A stretch of DNA of 64,000 nucleotides, taken from positions 142,629 to 206,628 of the forward strand of contig NZ_JAUSUF010000004.1 of the NCBI RefSeq assembly GCF_030813415.1, written 5' to 3'. This stretch comes from Eubacterium multiforme. Its GTDB lineage: Bacteria; Bacillota; Clostridia; Clostridiales; Clostridiaceae. This document shows positions 33,837 to 42,638 of the stretch, one piece after another; position 1 is the first letter of the stretch, and the number at the start of each line of letters is the position of its first letter. A program made the translations under genes and the position numbers. Under the pieces are notes generated by a model. The model was not told the DNA's origin and did not search any database. It worked only from the letters and a program-made list of their open reading frames with translations.

Positions 33837-35531
33837 ATGAGAATATTTGAGTTAGGTAAAGTTAAATTACCTATTGCATATATAGCAATAACATTTCTTT
33901 TTAGTAGTTTATATTATAGATATTTTGATAGAGATTTTTGGCTAGCTATTATTTTAGTTAGTCTTTTATTTTTGTGGGTATTTTTAAAAGAAGGATGGCA
34001 ATTTTTTATATTTATATTAGCTATATTTTTTATTGGAATTTTAATTAATGTTAATTATTATAATTTACGAGTTAAAGAATATGAAACTATAAGAGTTGAA
34101 AGAATATATTCCTATGGTGGAGTTGGAAAAATAGATGGGAGGAAAATATTTTTAAAGGGTAAACTTTCAGGAATTAAAGAAGGATATGAAATAGTAACTA
34201 AAGGAAAGTTTAAAAAAGATATAAATAAGGAAAAAGGAATTATTGGAGAATATAAAATTGAAAAATTAAAAATAAACGAAAGAAGTATATTTACTAAATT
34301 AGCAAATCTTAAAAATGAGTTTAAAAGAAAGGTTGAAGAAAATATTGGGTACAGAAAATCTTCTTTAATAACATCCATAGTATTTGGAAGAGATAATGAC
34401 TTAGGAAATGAAGATGAAGAATATATGAAAAGATTTGGAATAATACATGCCCTTAGTGTTTCAGGTCTTCATATAGGACTTATATTTTTAATTTTCAAAA
34501 AAATATTTAATGAAAAAATATCATTAGGATTTACTTTAATATATGTTTTTATGACTGGAATGGCTTTTTCTAGTATTAGAGCTTTTATTATGGTTTTCTT
34601 TTCAAATTTAGGATTTATATTAAGAAAAAGATATAATCCAATTGGAGGAATTGCAGTTAGTTCAATAATAATATTTTTCATGTCACCATATTGTATATTT
34701 AATATAGGATTTTTATTATCCTTTGGGGCAACTCTTGGAATATTACTTTATAATAAGGAGCTAAATCGTAAATTATATAAGTTACCTAATTTTTTAAGAG
34801 GGGTAGTTAGTATATCTATTTCAGCTCAAATATTTACCTTGCCATTATTAATAATATTTTTTAATGAATTTTCTTTAGGATTTATTATAGGAAATATAAT
34901 ACTTATACCTTTAATAAATATTATATTAATTATTGGGGTGTTTTCTATATTCATAATTAAATTTTCTGAAGTATTTGATTTTTTAAGCTTTTTATTAAAG
35001 ATTGTAGTAAATATTTTAGATGAAATTACTGAAGTTTTATTAGATTTTATTCCAGAAATTTTTAATATAAATGAGTATTATGCTTATTTTTATATAGTTT
35101 TATTACTTTGCTATTACTTATATAGTAAAGGGATGGCTAAGGCTGTATTTTTGCCTTTAGGTTATATAATTTATATATGTATTGATTTATACAGCTTTTA
35201 CCCTAAGATAATGTACAAAAATGAAGGTAGTTTAATTATGTCCTATAAAGGGGACAGAGTTGTAATAGCTAACAAAAATGTTCATATTAAAGAATTAAAA
35301 AATAAAACTTTATCTTTTAGAGGATATAGGGAGTTTGAAAAAATAAAAATAAAAGAGGATGTATATATTAAAAAAGAAGATAAAAATTATATATTAACTT
35401 TTAATGGAACTAATTATTATTTAAATATAAATGGCTTAAATAAAAAGGACATTAAATATGATATAATAAATTTCAAAGAGAATGAAGCAAGTGAGATTAT
35501 TGTATTAAACAATAGTTTATTAATAAAGTAA
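33837..35531 (+). CDS. comEC: ComEC/Rec2-family membrane protein lacking the metallo-hydrolase domain
   Basis: The protein of 564 residues has an N-terminal pair of membrane segments, an OB-like region (about residues 85-150), then the competence domain with SLITSIVFGRDNDLG, GIIHALSVSGLHIGLIFLIFKKIF, MTGMAFSSIRAFIMVFFSNLGFILRKRYNPIGGIAVSSIIIFF and further membrane segments to about 460. Full ComEC proteins continue with a beta-lactamase-like hydrolase starting DVGQGD and HXHXDH; here the last 110 residues contain neither motif. ATG 33837 follows GAGGTGG. It may act in DNA uptake with a separate nuclease or be a derived form; no comEA or comFA is near. Confidence 0.82.
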   Translation: MRIFELGKVKLPIAYIAITFLFSSLYYRYFDRDFWLAIILVSLLFLWVFLKEGWQFFIFILAIFFIGILINVNYYNLRVKEYETIRVERIYSYGGVGKIDGRKIFLKGKLSGIKEGYEIVTKGKFKKDINKEKGIIGEYKIEKLKINERSIFTKLANLKNEFKRKVEENIGYRKSSLITSIVFGRDNDLGNEDEEYMKRFGIIHALSVSGLHIGLIFLIFKKIFNEKISLGFTLIYVFMTGMAFSSIRAFIMVFFSNLGFILRKRYNPIGGIAVSSIIIFFMSPYCIFNIGFLLSFGATLGILLYNKELNRKLYKLPNFLRGVVSISISAQIFTLPLLIIFFNEFSLGFIIGNIILIPLINIILIIGVFSIFIIKFSEVFDFLSFLLKIVVNILDEITEVLLDFIPEIFNINEYYAYFYIVLLLCYYLYSKGMAKAVFLPLGYIIYICIDLYSFYPKIMYKNEGSLIMSYKGDRVVIANKNVHIKELKNKTLSFRGYREFEKIKIKEDVYIKKEDKNYILTFNGTNYYLNINGLNKKDIKYDIINFKENEASEIIVLNNSLLIK

Positions 35532-35554
35532 ATTGTATTTGAAAGGTGATTAGT

Positions 35555-36589
35555 TTGATAAATTACGAAACGTTAGAGAAGGACATAAAATTAAATAAAA
35601 TCAAAAATTCATATGTATTTTCTGGTCCAGATGAGGAATTAATTAAAGAAGCCATTTCTAAATTAGTAAATCCATATATTGATGAAGGACTTAAAGATTT
35701 AAATTTTATTAAATTTGATGGAGTACAATGTACCTTTGATGAAATTGTAAATGCCTGTGAAACTTTACCTTTTATGGCTGAAAAAAAGGTGGTTATAGTT
35801 TATAGATGTGCATTTTTAAAAGAAAAATTAGATACTCAAAATAAAAGCTTTTATAACAATATGAAAGAATATTTAAAGGATATGCCAGAACATACTATAT
35901 TAGTTTTATATCATGTTCTTAGTGATAAAAGGGATACTGTAAGAAAAAATAAAAATATAATGGCATTAGATAAAATAACAACAGTTGTACAAATTGATAA
36001 ACTTAAAAGAGATGGATTTTATAAAAGAGTAGAAGCTTTATTTAAAAAGAATGGGAAAAATATAAATAAAATTGAACTTAGATACCTTTGTGAAAAGCTT
36101 CCTATGAATTTAGATATAGCAAGTAAGGAAGTTTCAAAAATAGTAGATTATACTTTAGGTAGAGAAATTAAAAGAAAAGATATAGATTTACTAATTCCAA
36201 ATAAAAGTGAAGATGATGTATTTGACTTAGTTGATTTAGTATCTCAAAGAAAAATAGAAAGAGCACTTGATATATTAAATGAACTTTTATTTAAGGCAGA
36301 TCAACATATGCTTATAATTACAACAATAGAAAATCAGTTTAAAAGGCTTTATGAAATAAAAATTGGACTTCTTAAAGGGAAAAGGACAGAAGATTTTGTT
36401 AGCGAATTTAGAGTACCTCAATTTGTAGCTGAAAAGCTTGTTCTTCAAAGTAAGAAATTTACTTTAAAGCAGTTAGAAAAAATATTAAAATTTTGTGTAG
36501 AAACAGAAGGTAATTTAAAAAGTAGTGCAAATAATAAAAAGTCTGAACTTGAATTATTTTTAGTTAACATAGCTATGGTTAAAAAATAA
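35555..36589 (+). CDS. holA: DNA polymerase III delta subunit
   Basis: Clamp-loader delta subunit that opens the beta sliding clamp. The 344-residue protein starts INYETLEKDIKLNKIKNSYVFSGPDEELIKEAI and has LETLPFMAEKKVVIVYRCAFLKE-like core (residues 70-90), then the C-terminal collar domain with DVFDLVDLVSQRKIERALDILNELLFKADQHMLIITTIENQFKRLYEIK. I place the start at TTG 35555, eight bases after GAAAGG; the GTG at 35546 overlaps the ribosome site. It neighbours rpsT on the opposite strand, a frequent pairing in Firmicutes. Confidence 0.92.
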   Translation: MINYETLEKDIKLNKIKNSYVFSGPDEELIKEAISKLVNPYIDEGLKDLNFIKFDGVQCTFDEIVNACETLPFMAEKKVVIVYRCAFLKEKLDTQNKSFYNNMKEYLKDMPEHTILVLYHVLSDKRDTVRKNKNIMALDKITTVVQIDKLKRDGFYKRVEALFKKNGKNINKIELRYLCEKLPMNLDIASKEVSKIVDYTLGREIKRKDIDLLIPNKSEDDVFDLVDLVSQRKIERALDILNELLFKADQHMLIITTIENQFKRLYEIKIGLLKGKRTEDFVSEFRVPQFVAEKLVLQSKKFTLKQLEKILKFCVETEGNLKSSANNKKSELELFLVNIAMVKK

Positions 36590-36604
36590 ATATTTATAAA
36601 ATAT

Positions 36605-36637
36605 AAAAACACCTATTTAAAAAAAATAGGTGTTTTT
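36605..36637 (+). terminator. Terminator of holA
   Basis: AAAAACACCTATTT at 36605-36618 pairs with AAATAGGTGTTTTT at 36624-36637. Confidence 0.88.
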
Positions 36638-36660
36638 ATGTAAATTTTAAGATAATCTTA

Positions 36661-36692
36661 AAAAAGTAAATAACCGACCTTAAAGGTCGGTT
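36661..36692 (-). terminator. Terminator of rpsT
   Basis: On the minus strand AACCGACCTT pairs with AAGGTCGGTT (plus coordinates 36672-36692) and is followed by an AT-rich tail ending in six T near 36660. Confidence 0.82.
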
Positions 36693-36699
36693 TATGTTA

Positions 36700-36963
36700 C
36701 TATGCCATAGCATTTAACTTTGCAGCTAATCTTGACTTCTTTCTAGCAACCATGTTCTTATGAAGAACTCCTTTTGAAGCAGCCATATCTAAAGACTTAG
36801 TAGCCTTAACGAATAAAGCTTTAGCTTCTTCAGCATTGTTAGCTTCGATAGCCATTTCAAACTTCTTTATAGCAGTTTTTAAAGCTGATTTAATCATTCT
36901 ATTGTTTAAAGTTTTAGTTTCAGTAACTTTAATTCTTTTTTTTGCTGATTTTATATTTGCCAT
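36700..36963 (-). CDS. rpsT: 30S ribosomal protein S20
   Basis: An 87-residue, strongly basic helical ribosomal protein: [35 protein letters not shown] and a C-terminal [21 protein letters not shown], both typical of bS20. On the minus strand the start follows AGAGGGGGTGAAAAGTA. It has its own promoter and terminator and is divergent from gpr. Confidence 0.97.
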   Translation of the reverse strand: MANIKSAKKRIKVTETKTLNNRMIKSALKTAIKKFEMAIEANNAEEAKALFVKATKSLDMAASKGVLHKNMVARKKSRLAAKLNAMA

Positions 36964-37041
36964 TACTTTTCACCCCCTCTAAATTTTATAGGGCCTCAAT
37001 GCAGTCTTTTGGGGAATCTGCATACGAGTTTATATTCAACA
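36964..37041 (-). promoter_or_regulatory. Leader of the S20 mRNA with hairpin
   Basis: From the predicted start site near 37041 the leader runs about 78 bases. It contains ATGCAG pairing with CTGCAT (plus coordinates 37018-37023 and 36999-37004) around a 13-base loop, and then the ribosome site. Leaders of ribosomal protein genes often carry autoregulatory structures; whether this short hairpin does so is unknown. Confidence 0.35.
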
Positions 37042-37047
37042 AACCAT

Positions 37048-37076
37048 ATTATAGCATTGAAATTTATTATATTCAA
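37048..37076 (-). promoter_or_regulatory. Sigma-A promoter of rpsT
   Basis: On the minus strand TTGAAT (plus 37071-37076) and TATAAT (plus 37048-37053) are exactly 17 bases apart. Confidence 0.72.
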
Positions 37077-37139
37077 GTATTAAATTCAAACAATAAGGAA
37101 AAATAATCTTGAAGATATAATAAAGTAAGAGGTGAAAGT

Positions 37140-38114
37140 ATGCTAAATTTTAGAACAGACCTTGCAATAGAAGCAAAAGAGGATTATACAAAAGTCCACA
37201 AAAATGAAATAGATGGAGTAATAGTAGATGAAAATGTAATAAATGATAGCAAAGTTACTACAGTAAAAATAAACAATGAAGATGGAGCAAAAAAACTTGG
37301 AAAACCAATTGGGACTTATATAACAATAGACATTCCAGATCATACAATTTATGATGGAGAACTTATGGATGATGTTTCAAAGGCAGTAGGTAAAACATTA
37401 AAGGAATTAGTTAATATTAAAGAAAAAGAAATTGCTCTTATAGTAGGACTTGGTAACTGGAAAGTTACACCAGATGCCCTTGGACCTAAAGTAGTTGAAA
37501 AAATAATGATTACAAGGCATTTAAAGGAAGTAATGCCAGAGGCTATTGATGATTCAATAATACCAGTTTGTGCTATTGCACCAGGAGTTTTAGGAATTAC
37601 AGGAATAGAAACTGTAGAAATAATAAAAGCTTTAGTAGAAAAGGTAAATCCAGATTTAGTAATATGTATTGATGCATTAGCATCTAGAAGAATTGAAAGG
37701 GTTAATAGAACAATTCAAATAAGTAATACAGGAATATCACCAGGAGCTGGTGTTGGAAATCATAGAATGAAAATAAATGAAGAAACATTAGGAGTTAAAG
37801 TTGTAGCTATTGGGGTTCCAACAGTTGTAGATGCTTCAACTATAGCAAATGATAGTATAGATTTAGTAATAGATGAACTTATACGTAAGTCAGAAAGTGG
37901 ATCAGAACTTTTTAAAATGATTAAAAGTATAGATAGAAATGAAAAAAGTGTTCTAATAAAAGAGTTATTAAATCCTTATGTAGGAGATCTTATAGTTACT
38001 CCAAAGGAAGTAGATTTAGTAATAGATTCATTATCTAAAATGATTGCAAATGGAATAAATATAGCAGTTCAACCTAATCTTGAACTTGAGGACATAAATA
38101 AATTTATGGGCTAA
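37140..38114 (+). CDS. gpr: Germination protease GPR (spore protease)
   Basis: Aspartic-like endopeptidase that degrades small acid-soluble spore proteins during germination. The 324-residue zymogen begins NFRTDLAIEAKEDYTK, which includes the usual propeptide cleavage region. Core motifs are IVGLGNWKVTPDALGPKVVEKIMITRHL, VCAIAPGVLGITGIETVEIIKALVEKVNPDLVICIDALASRRIERVNRTIQISNTGISPGAGVGNHR. It is expected to be made in the forespore under sigma-F/G. The ribosome site is AGAGGTGA. spoIIP follows after 59 bases. Confidence 0.95.
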   Translation: MLNFRTDLAIEAKEDYTKVHKNEIDGVIVDENVINDSKVTTVKINNEDGAKKLGKPIGTYITIDIPDHTIYDGELMDDVSKAVGKTLKELVNIKEKEIALIVGLGNWKVTPDALGPKVVEKIMITRHLKEVMPEAIDDSIIPVCAIAPGVLGITGIETVEIIKALVEKVNPDLVICIDALASRRIERVNRTIQISNTGISPGAGVGNHRMKINEETLGVKVVAIGVPTVVDASTIANDSIDLVIDELIRKSESGSELFKMIKSIDRNEKSVLIKELLNPYVGDLIVTPKEVDLVIDSLSKMIANGINIAVQPNLELEDINKFMG

Positions 38115-38173
38115 AAATATAATAATTATGTAAATTCCCTCATATACATTTAAGAGTGGGGAGGGGATTAGGA

Positions 38174-39238
38174 GTGATATCAAAAACTAAAGGGAGAAAT
38201 GTAGGCAATTCATTAGATATAGGGATAGTAGTATTATTAGTATGTTTAGTTATTTTTTTTGGAAGATGTATATATATTCTTAAAGACAATAATGAAAGAG
38301 GAGGCCTTGTATATGTAGAACTCTTAAATTTTTCAATGCCCTTAGTAGAAACTCAAGTTTATGAGGAAGGAGCATATTATGAAAATAATTTATCTTTAAA
38401 AAACATAGCATTGCAGGCAGTAGGTCTTTATGATATAAGTGCTCAAAAATTAGTAAATAGTGAAAATCCAATATTTAAATTAGATGAGAGAATAGCAAAA
38501 AATAATGGAGTAGAAGATTATAAGCCCTTTGAATTAGATGAGGGATCAATAATAAAATATACAGATGAAGAAAAAAATAACTTATATAATCCTAAGCTAA
38601 AAAAAGAACTTAATAAATCAAAGCCAGAAGTTTTAATTTATCATACTCATACAGGTGAAGGTTATTTAGAAACTAAAAACTTTACAAATGACCCTAATCA
38701 TAATGTAGTAGGAGTTGGAAACATAATAACTAAAGAACTTGAAAAGTATGGAATATCAGTAATACATGATAAAACTGTTCATGATAATTCATACAATGAT
38801 AGCTATAATAGGTCAAGGCAAACTGTAAAAAGATATTATGATAAATTAGGAGATAAATTTAAGCTTGTAATTGATATTCATAGAGATGGAGTTAATCGTA
38901 AAAATGCTACTCAAACAACAAAAAATGCCTTTACTACAAAAATAAATGGTGAAGATGTGGGAAAAATAGCTTATGTAGTATCTAAAGGAAGTAAAAATTA
39001 TACTAAATCAACTAAAAAGGTAGAAGATGAATTAAGTAAAATAACTAAGTCTCTTTATCCAGGTTTTTCAAAAGGTACAGTGGAATATACTAATGGAATA
39101 AATCATTTTAATCAAGATATATTTAATAATTCAATACTTATAGAAGTAGGTGCAAATATAAATACATCAAAGGAAGTTATGAATTCAGCAAAATATATAG
39201 GAAGAATAATAGCAGAATATATAAATGGCAAAAAATGA
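38174..39238 (+). CDS. spoIIP: Stage II sporulation protein SpoIIP
   Basis: Membrane-anchored peptidoglycan amidase/endopeptidase needed for engulfment. From GTG 38174 it has 354 residues: a short basic start, a membrane anchor at about 15-35 (LDIGIVVLLVCLVIFFGRCIYIL), a linker, then the catalytic domain with PEVLIYHTHTGEGYLETKN and VIDIHRDGVNRKNAT containing metal-binding histidines, ending with FNNSILIEVGANINTSKEVMNSAKYIGRIIAEYI. The GTG at 38156 precedes the ribosome site GGGGAGGGG (38158-38166), so 38174 is the better start. gpr-spoIIP order is common in Firmicutes. Confidence 0.93.
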   Translation: MISKTKGRNVGNSLDIGIVVLLVCLVIFFGRCIYILKDNNERGGLVYVELLNFSMPLVETQVYEEGAYYENNLSLKNIALQAVGLYDISAQKLVNSENPIFKLDERIAKNNGVEDYKPFELDEGSIIKYTDEEKNNLYNPKLKKELNKSKPEVLIYHTHTGEGYLETKNFTNDPNHNVVGVGNIITKELEKYGISVIHDKTVHDNSYNDSYNRSRQTVKRYYDKLGDKFKLVIDIHRDGVNRKNATQTTKNAFTTKINGEDVGKIAYVVSKGSKNYTKSTKKVEDELSKITKSLYPGFSKGTVEYTNGINHFNQDIFNNSILIEVGANINTSKEVMNSAKYIGRIIAEYINGKK

Positions 39239-39298
39239 ATAAATTTTTTATAAAATGGTCAATATTATAGGTATAAAAGTTTAAAGAGGTGACCATTT

Positions 39299-39670
39299 AT
39301 GAAAAGAAATAAATACTTACTAGGAATATTTTCGGTATTTATTTTAATATGTGCAATTTTAAATTTAGTTAAGATAAATGTTATAAATACAAAAGCACTT
39401 TCTCCCGTTGGAAATACTGATGACAACAAAAAAATAGTTAATTCAGAGTTTGGAGATGAATTTAAAAGTTTTATTCAAGATAATTCTAATGTTAAGATTT
39501 ATGAAGAAGCAAATGGAGAGTATTTAGTTACAATTAATGATAATAAAATAAGAATAAAAGAAGAATCAAGTTTATTAAAAGGAGCAAAAAAAGCATTTTT
39601 AAAAGTGGAATCTATAACTAATAATTTAATTAGTAATATAGAATCTTTATTTCAAAAGATAATACCTTAA
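39299..39670 (+). CDS. Small membrane-anchored protein of unknown function between spoIIP and lepA
   Basis: A 123-residue protein with a basic N-terminus and one hydrophobic segment at residues 6-26 (LLGIFSVFILICAILNLVK), so probably anchored with the remaining 95 residues outside. The exposed part is acidic and charged, with no cysteines or catalytic motif visible. I do not recognise a family. ATG 39299 follows AGAGGTGA. Its place behind gpr-spoIIP raises the possibility of a sporulation role, but nothing in the sequence shows this. Confidence 0.65.
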   Translation: MKRNKYLLGIFSVFILICAILNLVKINVINTKALSPVGNTDDNKKIVNSEFGDEFKSFIQDNSNVKIYEEANGEYLVTINDNKIRIKEESSLLKGAKKAFLKVESITNNLISNIESLFQKIIP

Positions 39671-39709
39671 AATAAATAATAAAGAGCAGTTATAATAGCC
39701 CATAAATTA

Positions 39710-39740
39710 TTGACACTTAAGGTGTAAAGTGTGATATAAT
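39710..39740 (+). promoter_or_regulatory. Promoter of lepA
   Basis: TTGACA at 39710-39715 and an extended -10, TGATATAAT at 39732-39740, with a 19-base spacer. The transcript would start near 39747, leaving about 59 bases of leader that contain the ribosome site and hairpin. Confidence 0.6.
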
Positions 39741-39760
39741 TTAGCTTGACTTTAATATAT

Positions 39761-39808
39761 GGGGGTGAAATAACTGCTTTTATTAATGGAAGGGCAGTTT
39801 TATATATG
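39761..39808 (+). promoter_or_regulatory. Ribosome site separated from its start codon by a hairpin (lepA)
   Basis: GGGGGTGA at 39761-39768 is followed not by a start but by AACTGCTTTT (39772-39781), which pairs with AAGGGCAGTT (39790-39799), ten pairs including two G-U, with an eight-base loop ATTAATGG. The conserved LepA start ATG is at 39806, so the folded spacing is about nine bases. Confidence 0.62.
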
Positions 39809-41611
39809 AAAAATGATAGACAAAAATTTATTAGAAATTTTTCAATAGTAGCACATATAGATCACGGTAAATCAACATTAGCAGATAGATTGTTAGAAAT
39901 TACAGGTACTTTAACTAAAAGAGAGATGGAAGAACAAGTACTTGATAATATGGAGCTTGAAAGAGAAAGAGGAATTACAATAAAATCCCAAGCAGCAAGA
40001 CTTATTTACAGAAGAGAAAATGGAGAAGAATATATTTTAAATCTTATAGATACTCCAGGACACGTAGATTTTACATATGAAGTATCAAGAAGTTTAGCTG
40101 CCTGCGAAGGTGCTGTTTTAGTTGTTGATGCAACTCAAGGAATTCAAGCACAAACTTTAGCAAATTGTTATTTAGCTTTAGATAATGATTTAGAAATAAC
40201 TCCTGTTATAAATAAAATAGATTTACCATCAGCAAGACCTGATGAAGTAAAACAAGAAATAGAAGATGTAATTGGAATTCCAGCAGATGAAGCACCAATG
40301 ATATCAGCTAAAACAGGACTTAATGTAGAAGATGTATTAGAAGCTGTAGTTCGTGATATACCAGCGCCAAGTGGTGATGAAAAAGCACCTCTTAAAGCAT
40401 TAGTATTTGACTCATATTATGATTCTTATAAAGGAGTTGTAAGTTATGTAAGAGTTAAAGATGGTGTAGTAAAAAGAGGAACAAAAATTAAATTTATGGC
40501 AACTAATAAAGTTTATGATGTAACTGAAGTTGGGGTATTTACTCCAGGATTTTTACCAGTTAATGAATTAAGTGCTGGAGATGTTGGATATGTAACAGCA
40601 TCAATTAAAAATGTTAAAGATGCTAGAGTTGGAGATACAATAACAGAAAGTGGAAGAGAAACAAAAGAAGCACTTCCAGGATACAAACCAGCAATACCTA
40701 TGGTTTATTCAGGTATATATCCAGTTGATGGAGCAAAATATGAAGAATTAAAAGAAGCATTAGAAAAGCTTCAAATTAATGATGCGGCATTAAATTTTGA
40801 ACCAGAAACTTCTGTAGCCTTAGGCTTTGGATTTAGATGTGGATTCTTAGGTTTATTACACATGGAAATAATACAAGAAAGAATTGAGAGAGAATTTAAT
40901 CTTGATATTATAACAACAGCACCATCTGTTATATACAAAATTAAAAAGACTGATGGAACAGTTTTAGATATTACAAATCCAACTAATCTTCCAGAAATGA
41001 CTGAAATAGATTATATGGAAGAACCAGTAGTTAAGGCAGCTATTATAACACCAACTGAATATGTTGGAGCAGTTATGGAACTTTGCCAAGACAGAAGAGG
41101 AACATATATTGATATGCAATATATGGAGGAAACTAGAGCGGTAATAAATTATGATATTCCTTTAAATGAAATAGTTTATGATTTCTTTGATACATTAAAA
41201 TCAAAAACAAGAGGATATGCATCTTTAGATTATGAATTTAAAGGATATGAAAAAGCAGATCTTTGCAAGCTTGATATTCTTTTAAATGGAGATGTAGTTG
41301 ATGCATTATCAATGATAGTTCCAAAGGAGAGAGCTTATCATAAAGGAAGAGGAATTGCAGAAAAGCTTAAGGAAATTATTCCAAGACAACTTTTTGAAGT
41401 GCCAATACAAGCTGCTGTAGGTTCAAAAATAATAGCTAGAGAAACTGTAAAAGCTATGAGAAAAGATGTACTTGCTAAATGTTATGGAGGAGATATCTCA
41501 AGAAAGAGAAAACTTCTTGAAAAACAAAAAGAAGGTAAGAAGAGAATGAGACAGGTTGGATCAGTTGAAGTACCTCAAGAAGCATTTATGTCAATATTAA
41601 AAGTAGATTAA
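39806..41611 (+). CDS. lepA: Elongation factor 4 (LepA), ribosomal back-translocase GTPase
   Basis: Translational GTPase related to EF-G. Motifs: G1 [17 protein letters not shown]2 RERGITI, G3 DTPGHVDF, G4 NKIDLPSA, then domains II and V, and the LepA-specific C-terminal domain ending [29 protein letters not shown]. From ATG 39806 it has 601 residues, the family norm, starting [23 protein letters not shown]. The longer frame from 39746 would add 20 residues, begin at the transcription start and run through the ribosome site, so it is not used. Usually lepA is followed by hemW; here hemW is about 4.4 kb further on, separated by the molybdate-type operon. Confidence 0.97.
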   Translation: MKNDRQKFIRNFSIVAHIDHGKSTLADRLLEITGTLTKREMEEQVLDNMELERERGITIKSQAARLIYRRENGEEYILNLIDTPGHVDFTYEVSRSLAACEGAVLVVDATQGIQAQTLANCYLALDNDLEITPVINKIDLPSARPDEVKQEIEDVIGIPADEAPMISAKTGLNVEDVLEAVVRDIPAPSGDEKAPLKALVFDSYYDSYKGVVSYVRVKDGVVKRGTKIKFMATNKVYDVTEVGVFTPGFLPVNELSAGDVGYVTASIKNVKDARVGDTITESGRETKEALPGYKPAIPMVYSGIYPVDGAKYEELKEALEKLQINDAALNFEPETSVALGFGFRCGFLGLLHMEIIQERIEREFNLDIITTAPSVIYKIKKTDGTVLDITNPTNLPEMTEIDYMEEPVVKAAIITPTEYVGAVMELCQDRRGTYIDMQYMEETRAVINYDIPLNEIVYDFFDTLKSKTRGYASLDYEFKGYEKADLCKLDILLNGDVVDALSMIVPKERAYHKGRGIAEKLKEIIPRQLFEVPIQAAVGSKIIARETVKAMRKDVLAKCYGGDISRKRKLLEKQKEGKKRMRQVGSVEVPQEAFMSILKVD

Positions 41612-41625
41612 TAAATATTAAATAT

Positions 41626-41658
41626 AAAAGAAATCCTAAATTTGGGATTTCTTTTAAT
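41626..41658 (+). terminator. Terminator of lepA
   Basis: AAAAGAAATCC at 41626-41636 pairs with GGATTTCTTTT at 41645-41655, with further pairing of AAA and TTT inside. Confidence 0.87.
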
Positions 41659-41764
41659 TTTCTCAGAAAAACTTTCTATTAAAAAAGATTACAATATATA
41701 TAAATGTTATAATAAAATATTTTTATAAAATTTAAAATATAATTAAAATATATATGTAAAAACA

Positions 41765-41793
41765 TTGAAAAAAATTAATTATTTGTATATAAT
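41765..41793 (+). promoter_or_regulatory. Promoter of the molybdate-type ABC operon
   Basis: TTGAAA at 41765-41770 and TATAAT at 41788-41793 with a 17-base spacer, 40 bases before the start codon. No molybdenum-cofactor riboswitch was recognised in the 222-base gap. Confidence 0.72.
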
Positions 41794-41833
41794 TTAAAAG
41801 AAATAGAAAATTTTGTTAAGGGGGAAGTACTTT

Positions 41834-42637
41834 ATGAGTATTAAAAAAATGACATCTATTATGTTAGCTATTTGTGTAATCGTTTTTAGTTTCATAGGAT
41901 GTACAAACAAAGCAGAAACTGCATCATCTAATAAAACAGAAAATAAACAACCAAGTAATAAAACTCTTGTAGTTTATAGTGGAGCAGGGCTTAAAAAACC
42001 AATGGGAGAAATAGCAAAAAACTTCCAAAAGGAAACAGGGGTAAAGGTAGAATACATATTTGCAGGTTCAACTCAATTACTTAGTCAGTTAGAAACATCA
42101 GGAAAAGGAGACGTTTTTATAGTAGGTTCTAAAAATGCCTATGATGCAGCTAAAAAGAAAAATCTTGTAGAAGACTGCAAGGAAGTAGCTTATCATACAC
42201 CAGCTATAATTACTAAAAAAGGTAATCCTAAAAATATTAAAACTTTAAAGGATCTTCAAAAAGATGGTGTGAAAGTTATTTTAGGAGATGAAAAGGCAAA
42301 TGCAATTGGTAAAACAACACAAAAAATAATAGAAAAAAATAAATTAGATGGAATAAAGAAAAATGTAGTAGCAAAGGTTCCAACTATTAATGAAGTTACA
42401 ATGCATGTTGTTGATGGTAAAGCAGATGCTGCAATAGCAACAAAAGATAGTGTATATAAAAACGATAAAATTGATGTTATAGAAATACCAGAAAAACAAA
42501 ATGTAAATCAAATATTACCAATATCAGCAGTTAAATCATCTAAAGAAAAAGAGATGGCAAATAAATTTGTAGAATATGTTTCTTCAGATAAAGGAAAGAC
42601 TATATTTGAAAAACACGGATTTAAGCCTGTAAAATAA
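41834..42637 (+). CDS. modA: Molybdate-type ABC transporter substrate-binding lipoprotein (ModA family)
   Basis: Extracellular oxyanion-binding lipoprotein. From ATG 41834, after AAGGGGGAAG, it has 267 residues with a signal peptide and lipobox FIGC (lipidation at Cys23). The mature part starts TLVVYSGAGLKKPMGEIAKNFQKETGVKVEYIFAGSTQLLSQLETSGKGDVFIVGS, the ModA/WtpA-like oxyanion-binding fold, with PAIITKKGNPKNIKTLKDL. Molybdate or tungstate is the likely ligand; the linked DUF364/DUF4213 gene leaves open another metal-related substrate. First gene of a four-gene operon. Confidence 0.85.
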   Translation: MSIKKMTSIMLAICVIVFSFIGCTNKAETASSNKTENKQPSNKTLVVYSGAGLKKPMGEIAKNFQKETGVKVEYIFAGSTQLLSQLETSGKGDVFIVGSKNAYDAAKKKNLVEDCKEVAYHTPAIITKKGNPKNIKTLKDLQKDGVKVILGDEKANAIGKTTQKIIEKNKLDGIKKNVVAKVPTINEVTMHVVDGKADAAIATKDSVYKNDKIDVIEIPEKQNVNQILPISAVKSSKEKEMANKFVEYVSSDKGKTIFEKHGFKPVK

Positions 42638-42638
42638 A

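Noticed and set aside
33837..35554. Frameshifted ComEC with hydrolase domain in another frame
   Set aside because: Only 23 bases separate the stop codon from holA, so there is no room for a lost domain.
39746..39805. Longer LepA starting near 39746
   Set aside because: The extra 20 residues would be encoded by the ribosome site and hairpin, begin at the predicted transcription start, and are not seen in LepA proteins.
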